Shown here: one piece after another, positions 26,031 through 34,690 of the stretch
How the letters are laid out: each line of letters starts with the position of its first letter
Numbering within the stretch: position 1 is the first letter of the stretch
Assembly: GCA_963729935.1 (NCBI GenBank)
Contig: CAVSPW010000005.1
Span: 806,001 to 870,000, forward strand
Reading direction: 5' to 3'
DNA from: CAIKMD01 sp963729935
Lineage (GTDB): Bacteria > Pseudomonadota > Alphaproteobacteria > ATCC43930 > CGMCC-115725
Length of the DNA stretch: 64,000 nucleotides
The notes under the pieces: model-generated
What the model was told of the DNA's origin: nothing
Databases searched by the model: none
What the model saw: the letters and a program-made list of their open reading frames with translations, nothing else
Translations under genes and position numbers: made by a program

Positions 26031-26876
26031 TTATTCGGCCGGCGGCGAGCGTTTGGGCGGGCTTGCGAAGGGCCGGTCATGGCCAAGCGCGGGCACGGCG
26101 CGGCGGGCCTCTTCGATCCGCGCGGTATCGATCGCGGCGGTCACGAACCCGACTCCGTCGGCGGCCTCGGCGAGCACCTCGCCCCAGGGAGCCACGATGA
26201 GGCTGTGACCATAGGTGCGCCGCGCCTCGGCGTGCTCCCCGTACTGAGCCGGCGCAAAGACAAAGCAGCCATTCTCGATCGCGCGCGCCCGCAGCAATAC
26301 ATGCCAATGGGCGCGGCCGGTCGGCACGGTGAAGGCCGCCGGGACCGAGAGAAAATCGGCGCCGCCCTGCGCCAGGGCGCGATAGAGATGCGGGAAGCGC
26401 AAATCGTAACACACCGTCATGCCAAGCACGCCCCACGGCAAGGGCGCCAGCACCGCCGCTTCGCCGGGCCGGAATACCGCCGATTCGCGATAGGATTCGC
26501 CTCCCGGGAGATCGACATCGAACATGTGGATCTTGTCGTAGCGCGCGACGATCCCGCCACCGGGCTCGATCAGGAAGGAGCGATTGACCAGACGCTCGGC
26601 GCCGGCTTCGCGCAGCACGATCGATCCCAAAAGCAAATGCGCGCCGGTTTCGCGCGCCAATTCGCGCCACGCCGCGAGCATCGGATGCGCCGCCTCTTCC
26701 CGCGCCTTCTCAAGCCGCAAGGCGCGCTTGGGCTCGATCATGTCGCTGACTTCCGGCGTCATGATGAAATCGGCACCCGCATCGCGCGCGCGTCGCGCCA
26801 GCGCGGCGGCAGACGCGATGTTGGGCGCGACCTCGCGCCCCGAGGTGAGTTGCAAGCATGCAACGGTGAAATTCAC
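26031..26876 (-). CDS. Carbon-nitrogen hydrolase, Nit1/Nit2-like (probable deaminated-glutathione amidase)
   Basis: A 281-residue nitrilase-superfamily amidase. The catalytic triad is visible: Glu42 (MTPEVSDM), Lys115 (YDKIHMFDVDLP) and Cys156 (GMTVCYDLRFP). The DKIHMFDVD segment and the overall length match the Nit1 branch, which hydrolyses deaminated glutathione as metabolite repair; this assignment is from family resemblance. The start is GTG at 26876, overlapping the glutaredoxin stop (GTGA); the frame upstream of it is an artefact in another gene. The coupling to a glutaredoxin gene fits a glutathione-related role. Confidence 0.9.
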   Translation of the reverse strand: MNFTVACLQLTSGREVAPNIASAAALARRARDAGADFIMTPEVSDMIEPKRALRLEKAREEAAHPMLAAWRELARETGAHLLLGSIVLREAGAERLVNRSFLIEPGGGIVARYDKIHMFDVDLPGGESYRESAVFRPGEAAVLAPLPWGVLGMTVCYDLRFPHLYRALAQGGADFLSVPAAFTVPTGRAHWHVLLRARAIENGCFVFAPAQYGEHAEARRTYGHSLIVAPWGEVLAEAADGVGFVTAAIDTARIEEARRAVPALGHDRPFASPPKRSPPAE

Positions 26877-27136
26877 GGCGCGAGACCCAGCAGCGCATCG
26901 AGCTTGCCGGCGCGCTCGAGCGCGGCGAGATCGTCGGAGCCGCCGACATGAACGCCGTCGATGAAGATTTGCGGCACGCTTGTCCGGCCGCCCGCGCGCT
27001 TGATCATCTCGTCGCGTCTCGATCCACCCACGTCGATGTCGATCTCGTCGAACGCGACACCCTTCTTTTGCAGCAGCGCGCGCGCGCGCGCGCAATAGCC
27101 ACACCACATCGTTGAATAGATCTCAACCTTTGCCAT
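26873..27136 (-). CDS. grxC: Glutaredoxin 3
   Basis: An 87-residue dithiol glutaredoxin. It has the active site WCGYC (Cys12, Cys15), the cis-Pro motif TSVPQIFIDG and the glutathione-binding GGSDDL near the C-terminus. It reduces disulfides and glutathione mixed disulfides in the cytosol. The start is uncertain between ATG 27136 (AAGGA five bases upstream) and ATG 27142, which adds two residues. The stop overlaps the nitrilase GTG. The comF stop lies 21 bases upstream on the same strand. Confidence 0.95.
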   Translation of the reverse strand: MAKVEIYSTMWCGYCARARALLQKKGVAFDEIDIDVGGSRRDEMIKRAGGRTSVPQIFIDGVHVGGSDDLAALERAGKLDALLGLAP

Positions 27137-27157
27137 GCTCATCCTTGCTTCGTGCTC

Positions 27158-27907
27158 TTATCCATCGCCGCGAACCGTGCGCGCCAACGCCAGAACCTCG
27201 ACCCGCGCCGCGCCCGCCCGCTTGAGGACGCGCGCACATTCCTCGACCGTCGCGCCGGTCGTGAGCACGTCGTCGATCAAGACGATACGCCTGCCCGCAA
27301 CCTCGGCAGGCCGGCGCACGCGAAAGGCCCCCGCAACATTGCGTCGCCGCGCTGCCGCGTTCTTCCTGCCTTGAGGTGGCGTGCGCCGCCGGCGAATCAA
27401 GCAATCGGCCGATACCGGCGGTGCGCCGACCTTGGCCATCGCCTGCGCCAGGACGGCGGCCTGATTGTAGCGACGCGTGAAAAGCCGCGTCCAATGCAGC
27501 GGCACCGGAACGAGGAGGTCGGCGCCGTCGAGAAGTTCGGCGCCGGCGCGGCGCATCCATTGCGCCAGCGCCGGCGCCAGATGGAGCCGGTCGCCATGCT
27601 TCAACGCCAAGACGAGATTGCGACTCGATTCGTCATAACGCATCGCGGCACGGGCACGATCGAAGGGCGGGCTATGCGCGGCGCAGGCGCCACACAGGCC
27701 GCCCGAACCGAGATCATAGGCGAAGGGGTACCCGCAGCACGCGCAACACGGCCTGCCGAGGAACGTAATCCCGCGCCAACACGTCGCGCAGAGCGTTCCC
27801 GGCGCGCTCACGGTGACGCCGCAGCTCAAGCAGCGCGGCGGCAGGACGACATCGAGAAAACCGGCCCAAAGCCGGCGCAAGCCCAGGGATGGGGCAGAAC
27901 CCAGCAT
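27158..27907 (-). CDS. ComF family protein (phosphoribosyltransferase-like)
   Basis: A 249-residue cytosolic protein. The N-terminal double zinc-finger region has CLSCG, CATCW, CCACCGYPF and CGACAAH cysteine pairs. The middle has LKHGDRLHLAPALAQWM and VPVPLHWTRLFTRRYNQA, and the C-terminus carries the PRTase loop IVLIDDVLTTGATV. ComF is needed for DNA uptake in naturally competent bacteria, but the family is widespread and its precise reaction is unknown. The ATG at 27907 is used rather than the upstream frame, which would reach into the divergent methyltransferase gene. It is first in the leftward comF-grxC-nit-DUF1178-pgk run. Confidence 0.92.
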   Translation of the reverse strand: MLGSAPSLGLRRLWAGFLDVVLPPRCLSCGVTVSAPGTLCATCWRGITFLGRPCCACCGYPFAYDLGSGGLCGACAAHSPPFDRARAAMRYDESSRNLVLALKHGDRLHLAPALAQWMRRAGAELLDGADLLVPVPLHWTRLFTRRYNQAAVLAQAMAKVGAPPVSADCLIRRRRTPPQGRKNAAARRRNVAGAFRVRRPAEVAGRRIVLIDDVLTTGATVEECARVLKRAGAARVEVLALARTVRGDG

Positions 27908-27966
27908 GGAATTATTGTCATCCGCAACGGATGACGGGGCAAGGGGCGCGTGCGATAAGTCGCGGA

Positions 27967-28914
27967 ATGCCAAACCCAGACCCCGCTCGGGCTCCCCTGC
28001 TCGTCTTCGATCCGGAGGCCGTTCGCCGGCATCGCGCGCGCGCGGCGCGCAGCGGCCGGCCGGCGGAGTTCCTGTTCGTTGAAGGCGCGGAGCGGCTTGT
28101 CGACCGGCTGGCCGACATCAATCGCCGCTTTCCGCGCGCGCTCGATCTCGGCTGCCGCGGCGGCATTCTCGAGCGGCAATTGCGCGGTCGCGGCGGGATT
28201 GAATGGTTGGTGGCGAGCGATCCGGCGGCGGCGTTTGTGGCGCGCGCGGCCGCGCCGAAGCTTGTCGCAGAGGCTGAGGCCCTGCCTTTTGCGACGCGCG
28301 CCTTCGACCTCGTCCTGAGCAATCTCGCGCTCCATTGGACAAATGATTTGCCGGGCGCGCTGTTGCAGCTGCGATATATTCTCAAGCCCGACGGGCTATT
28401 GCTGGCCTCGCTTCTAGCCGGCGAGACCCTGCATCACTTGCGCGCGGCGCTGATCAAAGCCGAGAGCGAGATCGAGAACGGCGCCAGCCCGCGGGTTTCG
28501 CCTTTCGCCGATGCGCGCGATCTGGCGGGATTGCTGCAGCGCGCGGGCTTCGCGCTCCCGGTCGTCGACAGCGACCGGATCGACGCGACCTATCCGGACG
28601 CCTTGAGCCTGATGCACGACCTGCGGGCGATGGGCGAGACCAACGCCATCGCCACGCGGCGCCGGAGCTTCACGCGCCGCGCCACCTTGCTGCGTGCCGC
28701 GGCGATCTATCAGGCGCGCTTCGCCGAGCCGGATGGACGCATCACCGCCCGTTTCGAAATCGCGACCTTGACGGCCTGGGCGCCGCATGAAAGCCAACAA
28801 AAGCCGCTGCCGCCGGGGAGCGCGGCAGCAAGGCTCGCCGATGCGCTTCACACGCGCGAGCGATCGGCCGGAGAGCGGACGAGCCCTGCGCCGACGCGGG
28901 ACAAAAAAGCTTAG
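27967..28914 (+). CDS. SAM-dependent methyltransferase-fold protein, BioC/NDUFAF5-like
   Basis: A 315-residue class I SAM-binding protein: motif I ALDLGCRGG, FATRAFDLVLSNLALHWTND (acidic and post-motif region), and LKPDGLLLASLLAGETLHHL. The tail (TLLRAAAIYQARFAEPDGRI) resembles the alphaproteobacterial homologues of mitochondrial NDUFAF5, which hydroxylates an arginine of complex I, and also BioC. Which applies cannot be decided from sequence alone. The ATG at 27967 starts 60 bases from the divergent comF ATG, so the two share a promoter region. Its stop overlaps the convergent mutT stop by four bases. Confidence 0.85.
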   Translation: MPNPDPARAPLLVFDPEAVRRHRARAARSGRPAEFLFVEGAERLVDRLADINRRFPRALDLGCRGGILERQLRGRGGIEWLVASDPAAAFVARAAAPKLVAEAEALPFATRAFDLVLSNLALHWTNDLPGALLQLRYILKPDGLLLASLLAGETLHHLRAALIKAESEIENGASPRVSPFADARDLAGLLQRAGFALPVVDSDRIDATYPDALSLMHDLRAMGETNAIATRRRSFTRRATLLRAAAIYQARFAEPDGRITARFEIATLTAWAPHESQQKPLPPGSAAARLADALHTRERSAGERTSPAPTRDKKA

Positions 28915-29333
28915 CGGAGCGCCTGCAGCCGCGCGATCAGCGGCCGGTCGGCTTCGGGCATCGGATAATCGCCCAAACGCGAGGGCTCGACCCAGTCGAG
29001 CGTCTGGCCCTCGCGCGGCGCGGGCTCGCCGCGCCATTGCCGGCAGAGATAGAGCAGCAGGAGAATGTGGAAAACGTCGTAGCGATGCGACGCGAAAGCA
29101 AAGGCTTCGATGTCGAGTTCCGCCACATGGACTGCCAGTTCTTCGTGCAGCTCGCGGCAGAGCGCGGCCTCGGGACTCTCGCCCGCCGCGATCTTGCCCC
29201 CCGGGAACTCCCACAGACCCGCCATCGGCCTTCCCGCGGGACGGCGCTGCAGGAGCACTTTTCCCGCGCCGTCGATCAAGGCGACGCAGACGATCGGAAC
29301 GACCGGCGGATTCTCAGCTCCGGTAGCTGCCAT
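28911..29333 (-). CDS. mutT: Nudix hydrolase, MutT-like (8-oxo-dGTP diphosphatase)
   Basis: A 140-residue Nudix enzyme that probably removes 8-oxo-dGTP from the nucleotide pool. The Nudix box is present as GGKIAAGES ... RELHEEL (~residues 44-65), preceded by LLQRRPAGRPMAGLWEFPG, the MutT-type purine-binding segment. The ATG at 29333 lies inside the 3' end of argJ (20-base overlap), so it is translated from the argJ transcript. It is convergent with the methyltransferase gene. Confidence 0.93.
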   Translation of the reverse strand: MAATGAENPPVVPIVCVALIDGAGKVLLQRRPAGRPMAGLWEFPGGKIAAGESPEAALCRELHEELAVHVAELDIEAFAFASHRYDVFHILLLLYLCRQWRGEPAPREGQTLDWVEPSRLGDYPMPEADRPLIARLQALR

Positions 29334-30546
29334 TGATGTCGATGTAGCGATGCGTCAAATCGCAAGTCCAGATCTCGGCACGGCCGTTGCCAATGCCGAG
29401 ATCGACCTCGATCGCAATCTCGCGCCCGGCCATGTGGCGTGCCACCGGAACCTCGTCATAGCCAGCGACCGGACCGCCCTTTTCCGCGATCCTGACGCCG
29501 CCGACCGATATCGCCAGCCGATCGCGATCGGCTTTTTCGCCCGCCTTTCCGACCGCCATGACGATGCGGCCCCAATTGGCGTCGCCCGCGGCAAGCGCGG
29601 TTTTCACCAGCGGCGAGTTGCCGATCGCAAGGCCGATGCGCCGCGCCGCGCGCGCCGAGGCCGCACCGCTCACGCGGATGCTGACGAATTTCTGCGCGCC
29701 TTCGCCATCGCGCACGATCTGCTGAGCCAGATCGATGAGCACGGAATCGAGCGCGCGGCGAAACCCTTTCAAGCGCGGATCGCCGGCCGCGGCCACGCGC
29801 TTGTGCTTGGCCTTGGCCGTCGCGCACAGCAAGACCGTGTCGCTGGTCGAGGTGTCGCCGTCGACCGTGATCGAATTGAACGCCCGATCATTGCCTCTTT
29901 TCAGCAAGGCCTGAAGAACCGCCGCAGGCAATGCCGCATCGGTGAAGACATAGGCAAGCATCGTCGCCATGTCGGGCGCGATCATGCCCGAGCCCTTGGC
30001 AAAGCCATTGATGACGACCGGAACGCCGTCGATCTCGGCCATTCGCGTAGAACCCTTAGGAAAGGTGTCCGTGGTCATGATCGCGCGCGCCGCTTCGCCC
30101 CAACCCGAGATCGAAGCCGAGGCCAAGGCGGCCGGGAGAGCTGCCGAAATCTTGTCGCCCGGCAAGAATTCGCCGATTACGCCCGTCGAAGAAATATAGA
30201 TCTCGCGCGGCAAGCACCCGATGAGGCGCGCAGCCGTCTTGGCGGTTTCTTCGACGACGCGCTGGCCCTGGCGTCCGGTGAAAACATTGGCGTTTCCCGA
30301 ATTGACCACGAGCGCGCGTGCCTTGCCATGCGGCAGCACGCGCCGGCACCAATCGACGGGCGCACCCGCCGTCAACGAGCGGGTGAAGACACCCGCCACG
30401 GTCGTGCCCGGATCGAGCACCGCCACCATCAGATCGGTGCGGCCCTTGTAACGGATGCCGCAATGCGCAGTGGCGAGTTTCACGCCCGCGATCACGGGCA
30501 TGTCCGGAAACTTTTCCGGCGCGAGCGGCGAGACGGTCTCAGGCAT
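29314..30546 (-). CDS. argJ: Bifunctional glutamate N-acetyltransferase / amino-acid acetyltransferase
   Basis: Arginine biosynthesis: moves the acetyl group from N-acetylornithine to glutamate and may also use acetyl-CoA. The 410-residue precursor has the self-cleavage site KGSGMIAPDMATML; Thr195 becomes the N-terminal nucleophile of the beta subunit. Other conserved parts are ANVFTGRQG, ISSTGVIGEFLP (oxyanion TTG-like region), DGDTSTSDT and the C-terminal THRYIDINGSYRS. The ATG at 30546 follows the isomerase gene after 23 bases on the same strand. It overlaps mutT. Confidence 0.96.
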   Translation of the reverse strand: MPETVSPLAPEKFPDMPVIAGVKLATAHCGIRYKGRTDLMVAVLDPGTTVAGVFTRSLTAGAPVDWCRRVLPHGKARALVVNSGNANVFTGRQGQRVVEETAKTAARLIGCLPREIYISSTGVIGEFLPGDKISAALPAALASASISGWGEAARAIMTTDTFPKGSTRMAEIDGVPVVINGFAKGSGMIAPDMATMLAYVFTDAALPAAVLQALLKRGNDRAFNSITVDGDTSTSDTVLLCATAKAKHKRVAAAGDPRLKGFRRALDSVLIDLAQQIVRDGEGAQKFVSIRVSGAASARAARRIGLAIGNSPLVKTALAAGDANWGRIVMAVGKAGEKADRDRLAISVGGVRIAEKGGPVAGYDEVPVARHMAGREIAIEVDLGIGNGRAEIWTCDLTHRYIDINGSYRS

Positions 30547-30569
30547 GGCGGCGAAGCAACGGCGCCGTC

Positions 30570-31568
30570 TTAATGCTTGAGCTGATCGGGCGCGGTCCCG
30601 GGCGCCAGCGTCGGCGCGCCGGCCGCGCCGCCGCCCGGAGCCTGTCCCGGGATCGCGAGGGGTTGCGCCTGCGCCGGCTTTTGCGCTTCGGCCGCAACAG
30701 GTTGCTTCGGCGGCGCGGCCAAGACGAGCGGCTTGCCTTCGGGATCGAAAAGCTCGACCTTGCCCTGGCGCCTCAGATCTTGGATTTTCTGCGCCGCAAT
30801 GTCGTTGCTCATGCGCTGCGCGAGCTGATTCACGACCTGATCATAGGTGCCGACCTTGACCGGCCGGCGGTCCTCGACCTTGATCACGTGCCATCCGTGC
30901 TGCGAATGCACAGGCGATTGCGTGAACTCGCCCTTCTTCAACGCGAAGGCGGCGGCGGCGAATTCCGCCTCATTCGCCATTTCGTTCTGGGTGAAATAGC
31001 CGAGATCGCCGCCCGAAGCCTTGCCCTGAGGATCGATCGACTTCTCTTTCGCCAGCGTCGCGAAATCCGCGCCCTTCTTCAGCTGCGCGATGATGTCCTT
31101 GGCCTCTTGCTCGGTGGACACGAGGATGTTCCGGGCCCGGATTTCTTCTTGTTGCGATGCGGCCTTCACATATTGCGCGTAAGCCTCCTTGAGCTTCGCC
31201 TCGGTGATCTGCGTACGCGCGAGCGAGGCAACATAGGCGCTGGCAATGAGTTCGTTCTCGCTCAATGCGATTTCCGCCTTGACCAAGGGTTCGGAATCGA
31301 TCTTCGCCTTACGACCAGCCTGGGCCAGGAGAGCCGAACTGGTGAGGCGCTCGAGGACCTGGAGATAAACCTGCTGCGGCGGCAATTGCTGCGCCTCCGG
31401 CGGCAGATCGTGCATCGCGAGTTCGACATCCGAGCGGTGCAGCACTTGGCCATTGATGCGAGCGACGACCGGATCGCCCTTTGCAGGCGCCGCCGCTTTC
31501 GGTTGCGCGAAAGCGGGTGTCGCCACGAGCGCAAACAGACAAGCGGCGAGGAGGATACGGCACGCCAT
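30570..31568 (-). CDS. Periplasmic parvulin-type peptidyl-prolyl cis-trans isomerase
   Basis: A 332-residue exported foldase. The signal peptide is MACRILLAACLFALVATPAFA. A SurA_N-like chaperone helix region follows (INGQVLHRSDVELAMHD to residue ~125). The PpiC rotamase domain (~140-245) includes IRARNILVSTEQEAK, GGDLGYFTQNEM and HSQHGWHVIKVEDRRP. The Pro/Ala/Gly-rich tail of ~75 residues is likely disordered. It probably assists folding of outer-membrane proteins, fitting a genome region rich in porins. It is 23 bases upstream of argJ and divergent from secA. Confidence 0.93.
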   Translation of the reverse strand: MACRILLAACLFALVATPAFAQPKAAAPAKGDPVVARINGQVLHRSDVELAMHDLPPEAQQLPPQQVYLQVLERLTSSALLAQAGRKAKIDSEPLVKAEIALSENELIASAYVASLARTQITEAKLKEAYAQYVKAASQQEEIRARNILVSTEQEAKDIIAQLKKGADFATLAKEKSIDPQGKASGGDLGYFTQNEMANEAEFAAAAFALKKGEFTQSPVHSQHGWHVIKVEDRRPVKVGTYDQVVNQLAQRMSNDIAAQKIQDLRRQGKVELFDPEGKPLVLAAPPKQPVAAEAQKPAQAQPLAIPGQAPGGGAAGAPTLAPGTAPDQLKH

Positions 31569-31770
31569 GGCAATGGGTCCTTTCGGTCAACTTTTGACTC
31601 GGCCGGCGGCATTGCCGCTGGGCGAGCCCGCCGCCTTAAAGCATAAAGCCCCGGCGGGAACAAGCATCGAAACCGTGCCGCAACACTCGAAAAAGTGTCA
31701 TGAATTGACACCTTAGCTCGATCTCCCTATTTCTCATCCGTCCCCGCCCGCCAACCTGCCCGAGGCATGA

Positions 31771-34470
31771 ATGATCGGCGCCCTCGCCCGGCGACTGTTT
31801 GGTTCCGCGAACGATCGGTACGTGAAGAGCCTCGGCCCGCTGATCGAACAGATCAACGCGCTCGAACCCGAACTCGTCACGCTCGACGATGCCGCCCTGC
31901 GCGCGCGAACGCAACAATTCAGGGACCGCCTGGCGCAGGGCGAGTCTCTCGACGACCTTCTGGTCGAGGCGTTTGCGACCGTGCGCGAAGCGGCCAAGCG
32001 CACCCTCGGTCAACGCCATTTCGACGTGCAGCTCACCGGCGGCATCGTCCTGCACCGCGGCATGATCTCGGAGATGAAGACCGGCGAAGGCAAGACCTTG
32101 GTCGCGACGCTTCCCGTTTATCTGAACGCGCTGGCCGGCAAGGGCGTCCACGTCGTCACGGTGAACGACTACCTGGCCAGCCGCGATAGCGAGTGGATGG
32201 GCCAGATCTACCGTTTCCTCGGGCTTTCCGTCGGATGCATCGTCCACGGCCTCGACGACAGCCAGCGGCGCGTCGAATACGCCGCCGACGTGACCTACGG
32301 GACCAACAACGAATTCGGATTCGACTATCTTCGCGACAACATGAAGTTCCGGCTGGAGGACATGGTCCAGCGCCCGTTCAATTACGCGATCGTCGACGAA
32401 GTGGATTCGATCCTCATCGACGAGGCGCGCACGCCGCTGATCATTTCAGGGCCGACCGAAGACAATTCCGATCTCTACCGGCAGGTCAACCGTCTCATTC
32501 CGAGCCTCGGGCCCGAGGATTTCGAAAAGGACGAGAAACAGCGCACCGTCACGCTCACGGAAGCCGGCGTGGAGCGGATGGAGAAGCTGCTGCAGGAGGC
32601 CGGGCTGCTGCAGGCCGGCACGCTCTACGACATCCACAACGTGTCGCTCGTCCATCACGCCAATCAGGCGCTGCGCGCGCATAAGCTGTTCGGGCGCGAC
32701 ACCGATTACATCGTGCGTGACGACAAGGTCGTCATCATCGACGAGTTCACCGGACGCATGATGGAAGGGCGGCGCTATTCCGAAGGACTCCATCAGGCGC
32801 TCGAGGCCAAGGAAGGCGTCACGATCCAGAACGAGAATCAGACCCTCGCCTCGATCACCTTCCAGAATTACTTCCGGCTCTATCCCAAGCTCGCCGGCAT
32901 GACCGGCACGGCCATGACCGAGGCGACCGAGTTCGCCGAAATCTACAAGCTCGACGTCCTCGAAATACCGACCAACGAACCCGTTATCCGCAAGGATTAC
33001 GACGACGAGGTCTATCGCACGACGCGCGAGAAGAATGAGGCGATCCTCGAGCAGGTACTCGAATGCCGGGAACGCAAGCAGCCGGTCCTCGTCGGCACCG
33101 TCAGCATCGAGAAATCCGAGGCGCTCGCCGAAATCTTCAAGAAGCGCAAGATTCCGCACAACGTGCTGAACGCGCGCTACCACGAACAAGAGGCCTTCAT
33201 CATCGCGCAGGCCGGGCGTCCGGGCACCGTTACCATCGCGACCAACATGGCGGGGCGCGGCACCGACATTCAGCTCGGCGGCAATCTCGACATGCGGCTG
33301 CGGCAGGATCTTGCCGGGATCGACGATCCCGCCCAGCGCGACGCGCGCGCCAAGGCGATTCGCGCCGAGGTCGAGGCCGCGCGCGAGGAAGTGCGCAAGG
33401 CGGGCGGGCTCTTCGTGATCGGCAGCGAGCGGCACGAGAGCCGGCGCATCGACAACCAGCTGCGCGGCCGTTCGGGGCGCCAGGGCGATCCCGGCGCCTC
33501 CAAATTCTTCGTCTCGCTCGAAGACGATTTGATGCGCATCTTCGGCTCCGAGCGCATGGATGGAATGTTGCAGAAACTCGGCCTCAAAGAGGGTGAGGCC
33601 ATCATCCACAGCTGGATCAACAAGGCGCTCGAGAAGGCGCAGCAGAAAGTCGAGGCGCGCAACTACGAGATCCGCAAGCATTTGTTGCGCTTCGACGACG
33701 TGATGAACGACCAGCGCAAGGTCGTCTATCAACAGCGACGCGAGATCATGAGCTCGGCCGACGTGGCGGCGATGGTGGTCGATATGCGCCACGAGACCGT
33801 CGATCGCATCATCGAGCGTTGCCTGCCGAACAATTCCCTGCCCGATCAATGGGACACGGCGAGCCTTCATGCGGAATGCGTGCGCCTTCTCAACGTCGAT
33901 GTGCCGGTGGCCGATTGGGCCGCCGAGGAAGGGATCGGCGAGGACGAGGTCCGCGAAAGGCTGACCCAGGCGGCCGATGCCAAGATGGCCCAGAAGGCCG
34001 CGAATTACGGCGCGGACATCATGCGCCTTGCGGAGCGCAGCCTGCTCTTGCAGATCCTCGATCAAGCCTGGAAGGATCACCTTCTCTCGCTCGACCATCT
34101 CCGCCAGGGCATCAATCTGCGCGCCTATGCGCAACGCGATCCGCTGAACGAGTACAAGCACGAAGCCTTCGTCCTCTTCCAGGAAATGCTCGCCCAATTG
34201 CGCGAGACCGTGACCAGCGTGCTGTGCCATGTCGAATTGCGGGTACAGCGCCCGGAGGATCAGGCACCGGCGCAGCCAGCGCCGCGGCCGGTGCCGGCCG
34301 GATCGCGCGCGCCGATGATCGAGACGCGCGACGATCCTGCCATGGGCGCCGCGGCCGGTGCGGGAACCGCGGTCGCAACGGCGCCGGCGCCCTGGGGAAA
34401 AACGCCGCGCAACGCACCCTGCCCGTGCGGCTCGGGCAAGAAGTTCAAGCACTGCCACGGCCGCGTTTGA
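31771..34470 (+). CDS. secA: Preprotein translocase ATPase SecA
   Basis: The 899-residue motor that drives proteins through SecYEG. It has Walker A TGEGKT (104-109), the DEAD-like motor with VNDYLASRDSEWMG and VDEVDSILIDEARTPLIISG, the second motor with TNMAGRGTDIQLGGNLD, and the QLRGRSGRQGDPG motif. The helical scaffold and wing follow. The C-terminus carries a Pro/Ala-rich linker and the SEC-C zinc motif CPCGSGKKFKHCHG that binds SecB and ribosomes. The ATG at 31771 starts MIGALARRLFGSAND, the usual alphaproteobacterial beginning. Confidence 0.98.
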   Translation: MIGALARRLFGSANDRYVKSLGPLIEQINALEPELVTLDDAALRARTQQFRDRLAQGESLDDLLVEAFATVREAAKRTLGQRHFDVQLTGGIVLHRGMISEMKTGEGKTLVATLPVYLNALAGKGVHVVTVNDYLASRDSEWMGQIYRFLGLSVGCIVHGLDDSQRRVEYAADVTYGTNNEFGFDYLRDNMKFRLEDMVQRPFNYAIVDEVDSILIDEARTPLIISGPTEDNSDLYRQVNRLIPSLGPEDFEKDEKQRTVTLTEAGVERMEKLLQEAGLLQAGTLYDIHNVSLVHHANQALRAHKLFGRDTDYIVRDDKVVIIDEFTGRMMEGRRYSEGLHQALEAKEGVTIQNENQTLASITFQNYFRLYPKLAGMTGTAMTEATEFAEIYKLDVLEIPTNEPVIRKDYDDEVYRTTREKNEAILEQVLECRERKQPVLVGTVSIEKSEALAEIFKKRKIPHNVLNARYHEQEAFIIAQAGRPGTVTIATNMAGRGTDIQLGGNLDMRLRQDLAGIDDPAQRDARAKAIRAEVEAAREEVRKAGGLFVIGSERHESRRIDNQLRGRSGRQGDPGASKFFVSLEDDLMRIFGSERMDGMLQKLGLKEGEAIIHSWINKALEKAQQKVEARNYEIRKHLLRFDDVMNDQRKVVYQQRREIMSSADVAAMVVDMRHETVDRIIERCLPNNSLPDQWDTASLHAECVRLLNVDVPVADWAAEEGIGEDEVRERLTQAADAKMAQKAANYGADIMRLAERSLLLQILDQAWKDHLLSLDHLRQGINLRAYAQRDPLNEYKHEAFVLFQEMLAQLRETVTSVLCHVELRVQRPEDQAPAQPAPRPVPAGSRAPMIETRDDPAMGAAAGAGTAVATAPAPWGKTPRNAPCPCGSGKKFKHCHGRV

Positions 34471-34562
34471 CGGCGACTTTCTAGAACCTATCGACGCCGG
34501 CGCGGTCGCAATCTTTGGCTGCGGCTAAGCAGCGGTGCAGGGTGTTTATTTTCGAAATTACA

Positions 34563-34575
34563 GAGATTTAATCTC
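34563..34575. promoter_or_regulatory. Perfect palindrome upstream of the Do-type protease gene
   Basis: GAGATT-T-AATCTC, 13 bases, about 115 bases before the protease ATG in an otherwise gene-free 220-base interval. It could be a regulator-binding site. No promoter was assigned. Confidence 0.3.
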
Positions 34576-34690
34576 GGCGAAGGCGGGGCGTAACCCGCGC
34601 CCGCCCATGGTCTCGACCAGCAAGCGCGGGCAAAGGCAAAGCCGACCCCCTGCGCTCGAACCCGATCCGAACCTCAAGAGGTCTATCTCC

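Noticed and set aside
32446..34458. 670-codon minus-strand frame opposite secA
   Set aside because: High GC gives long open antisense frames; composition is low-complexity and secA is complete on the plus strand.
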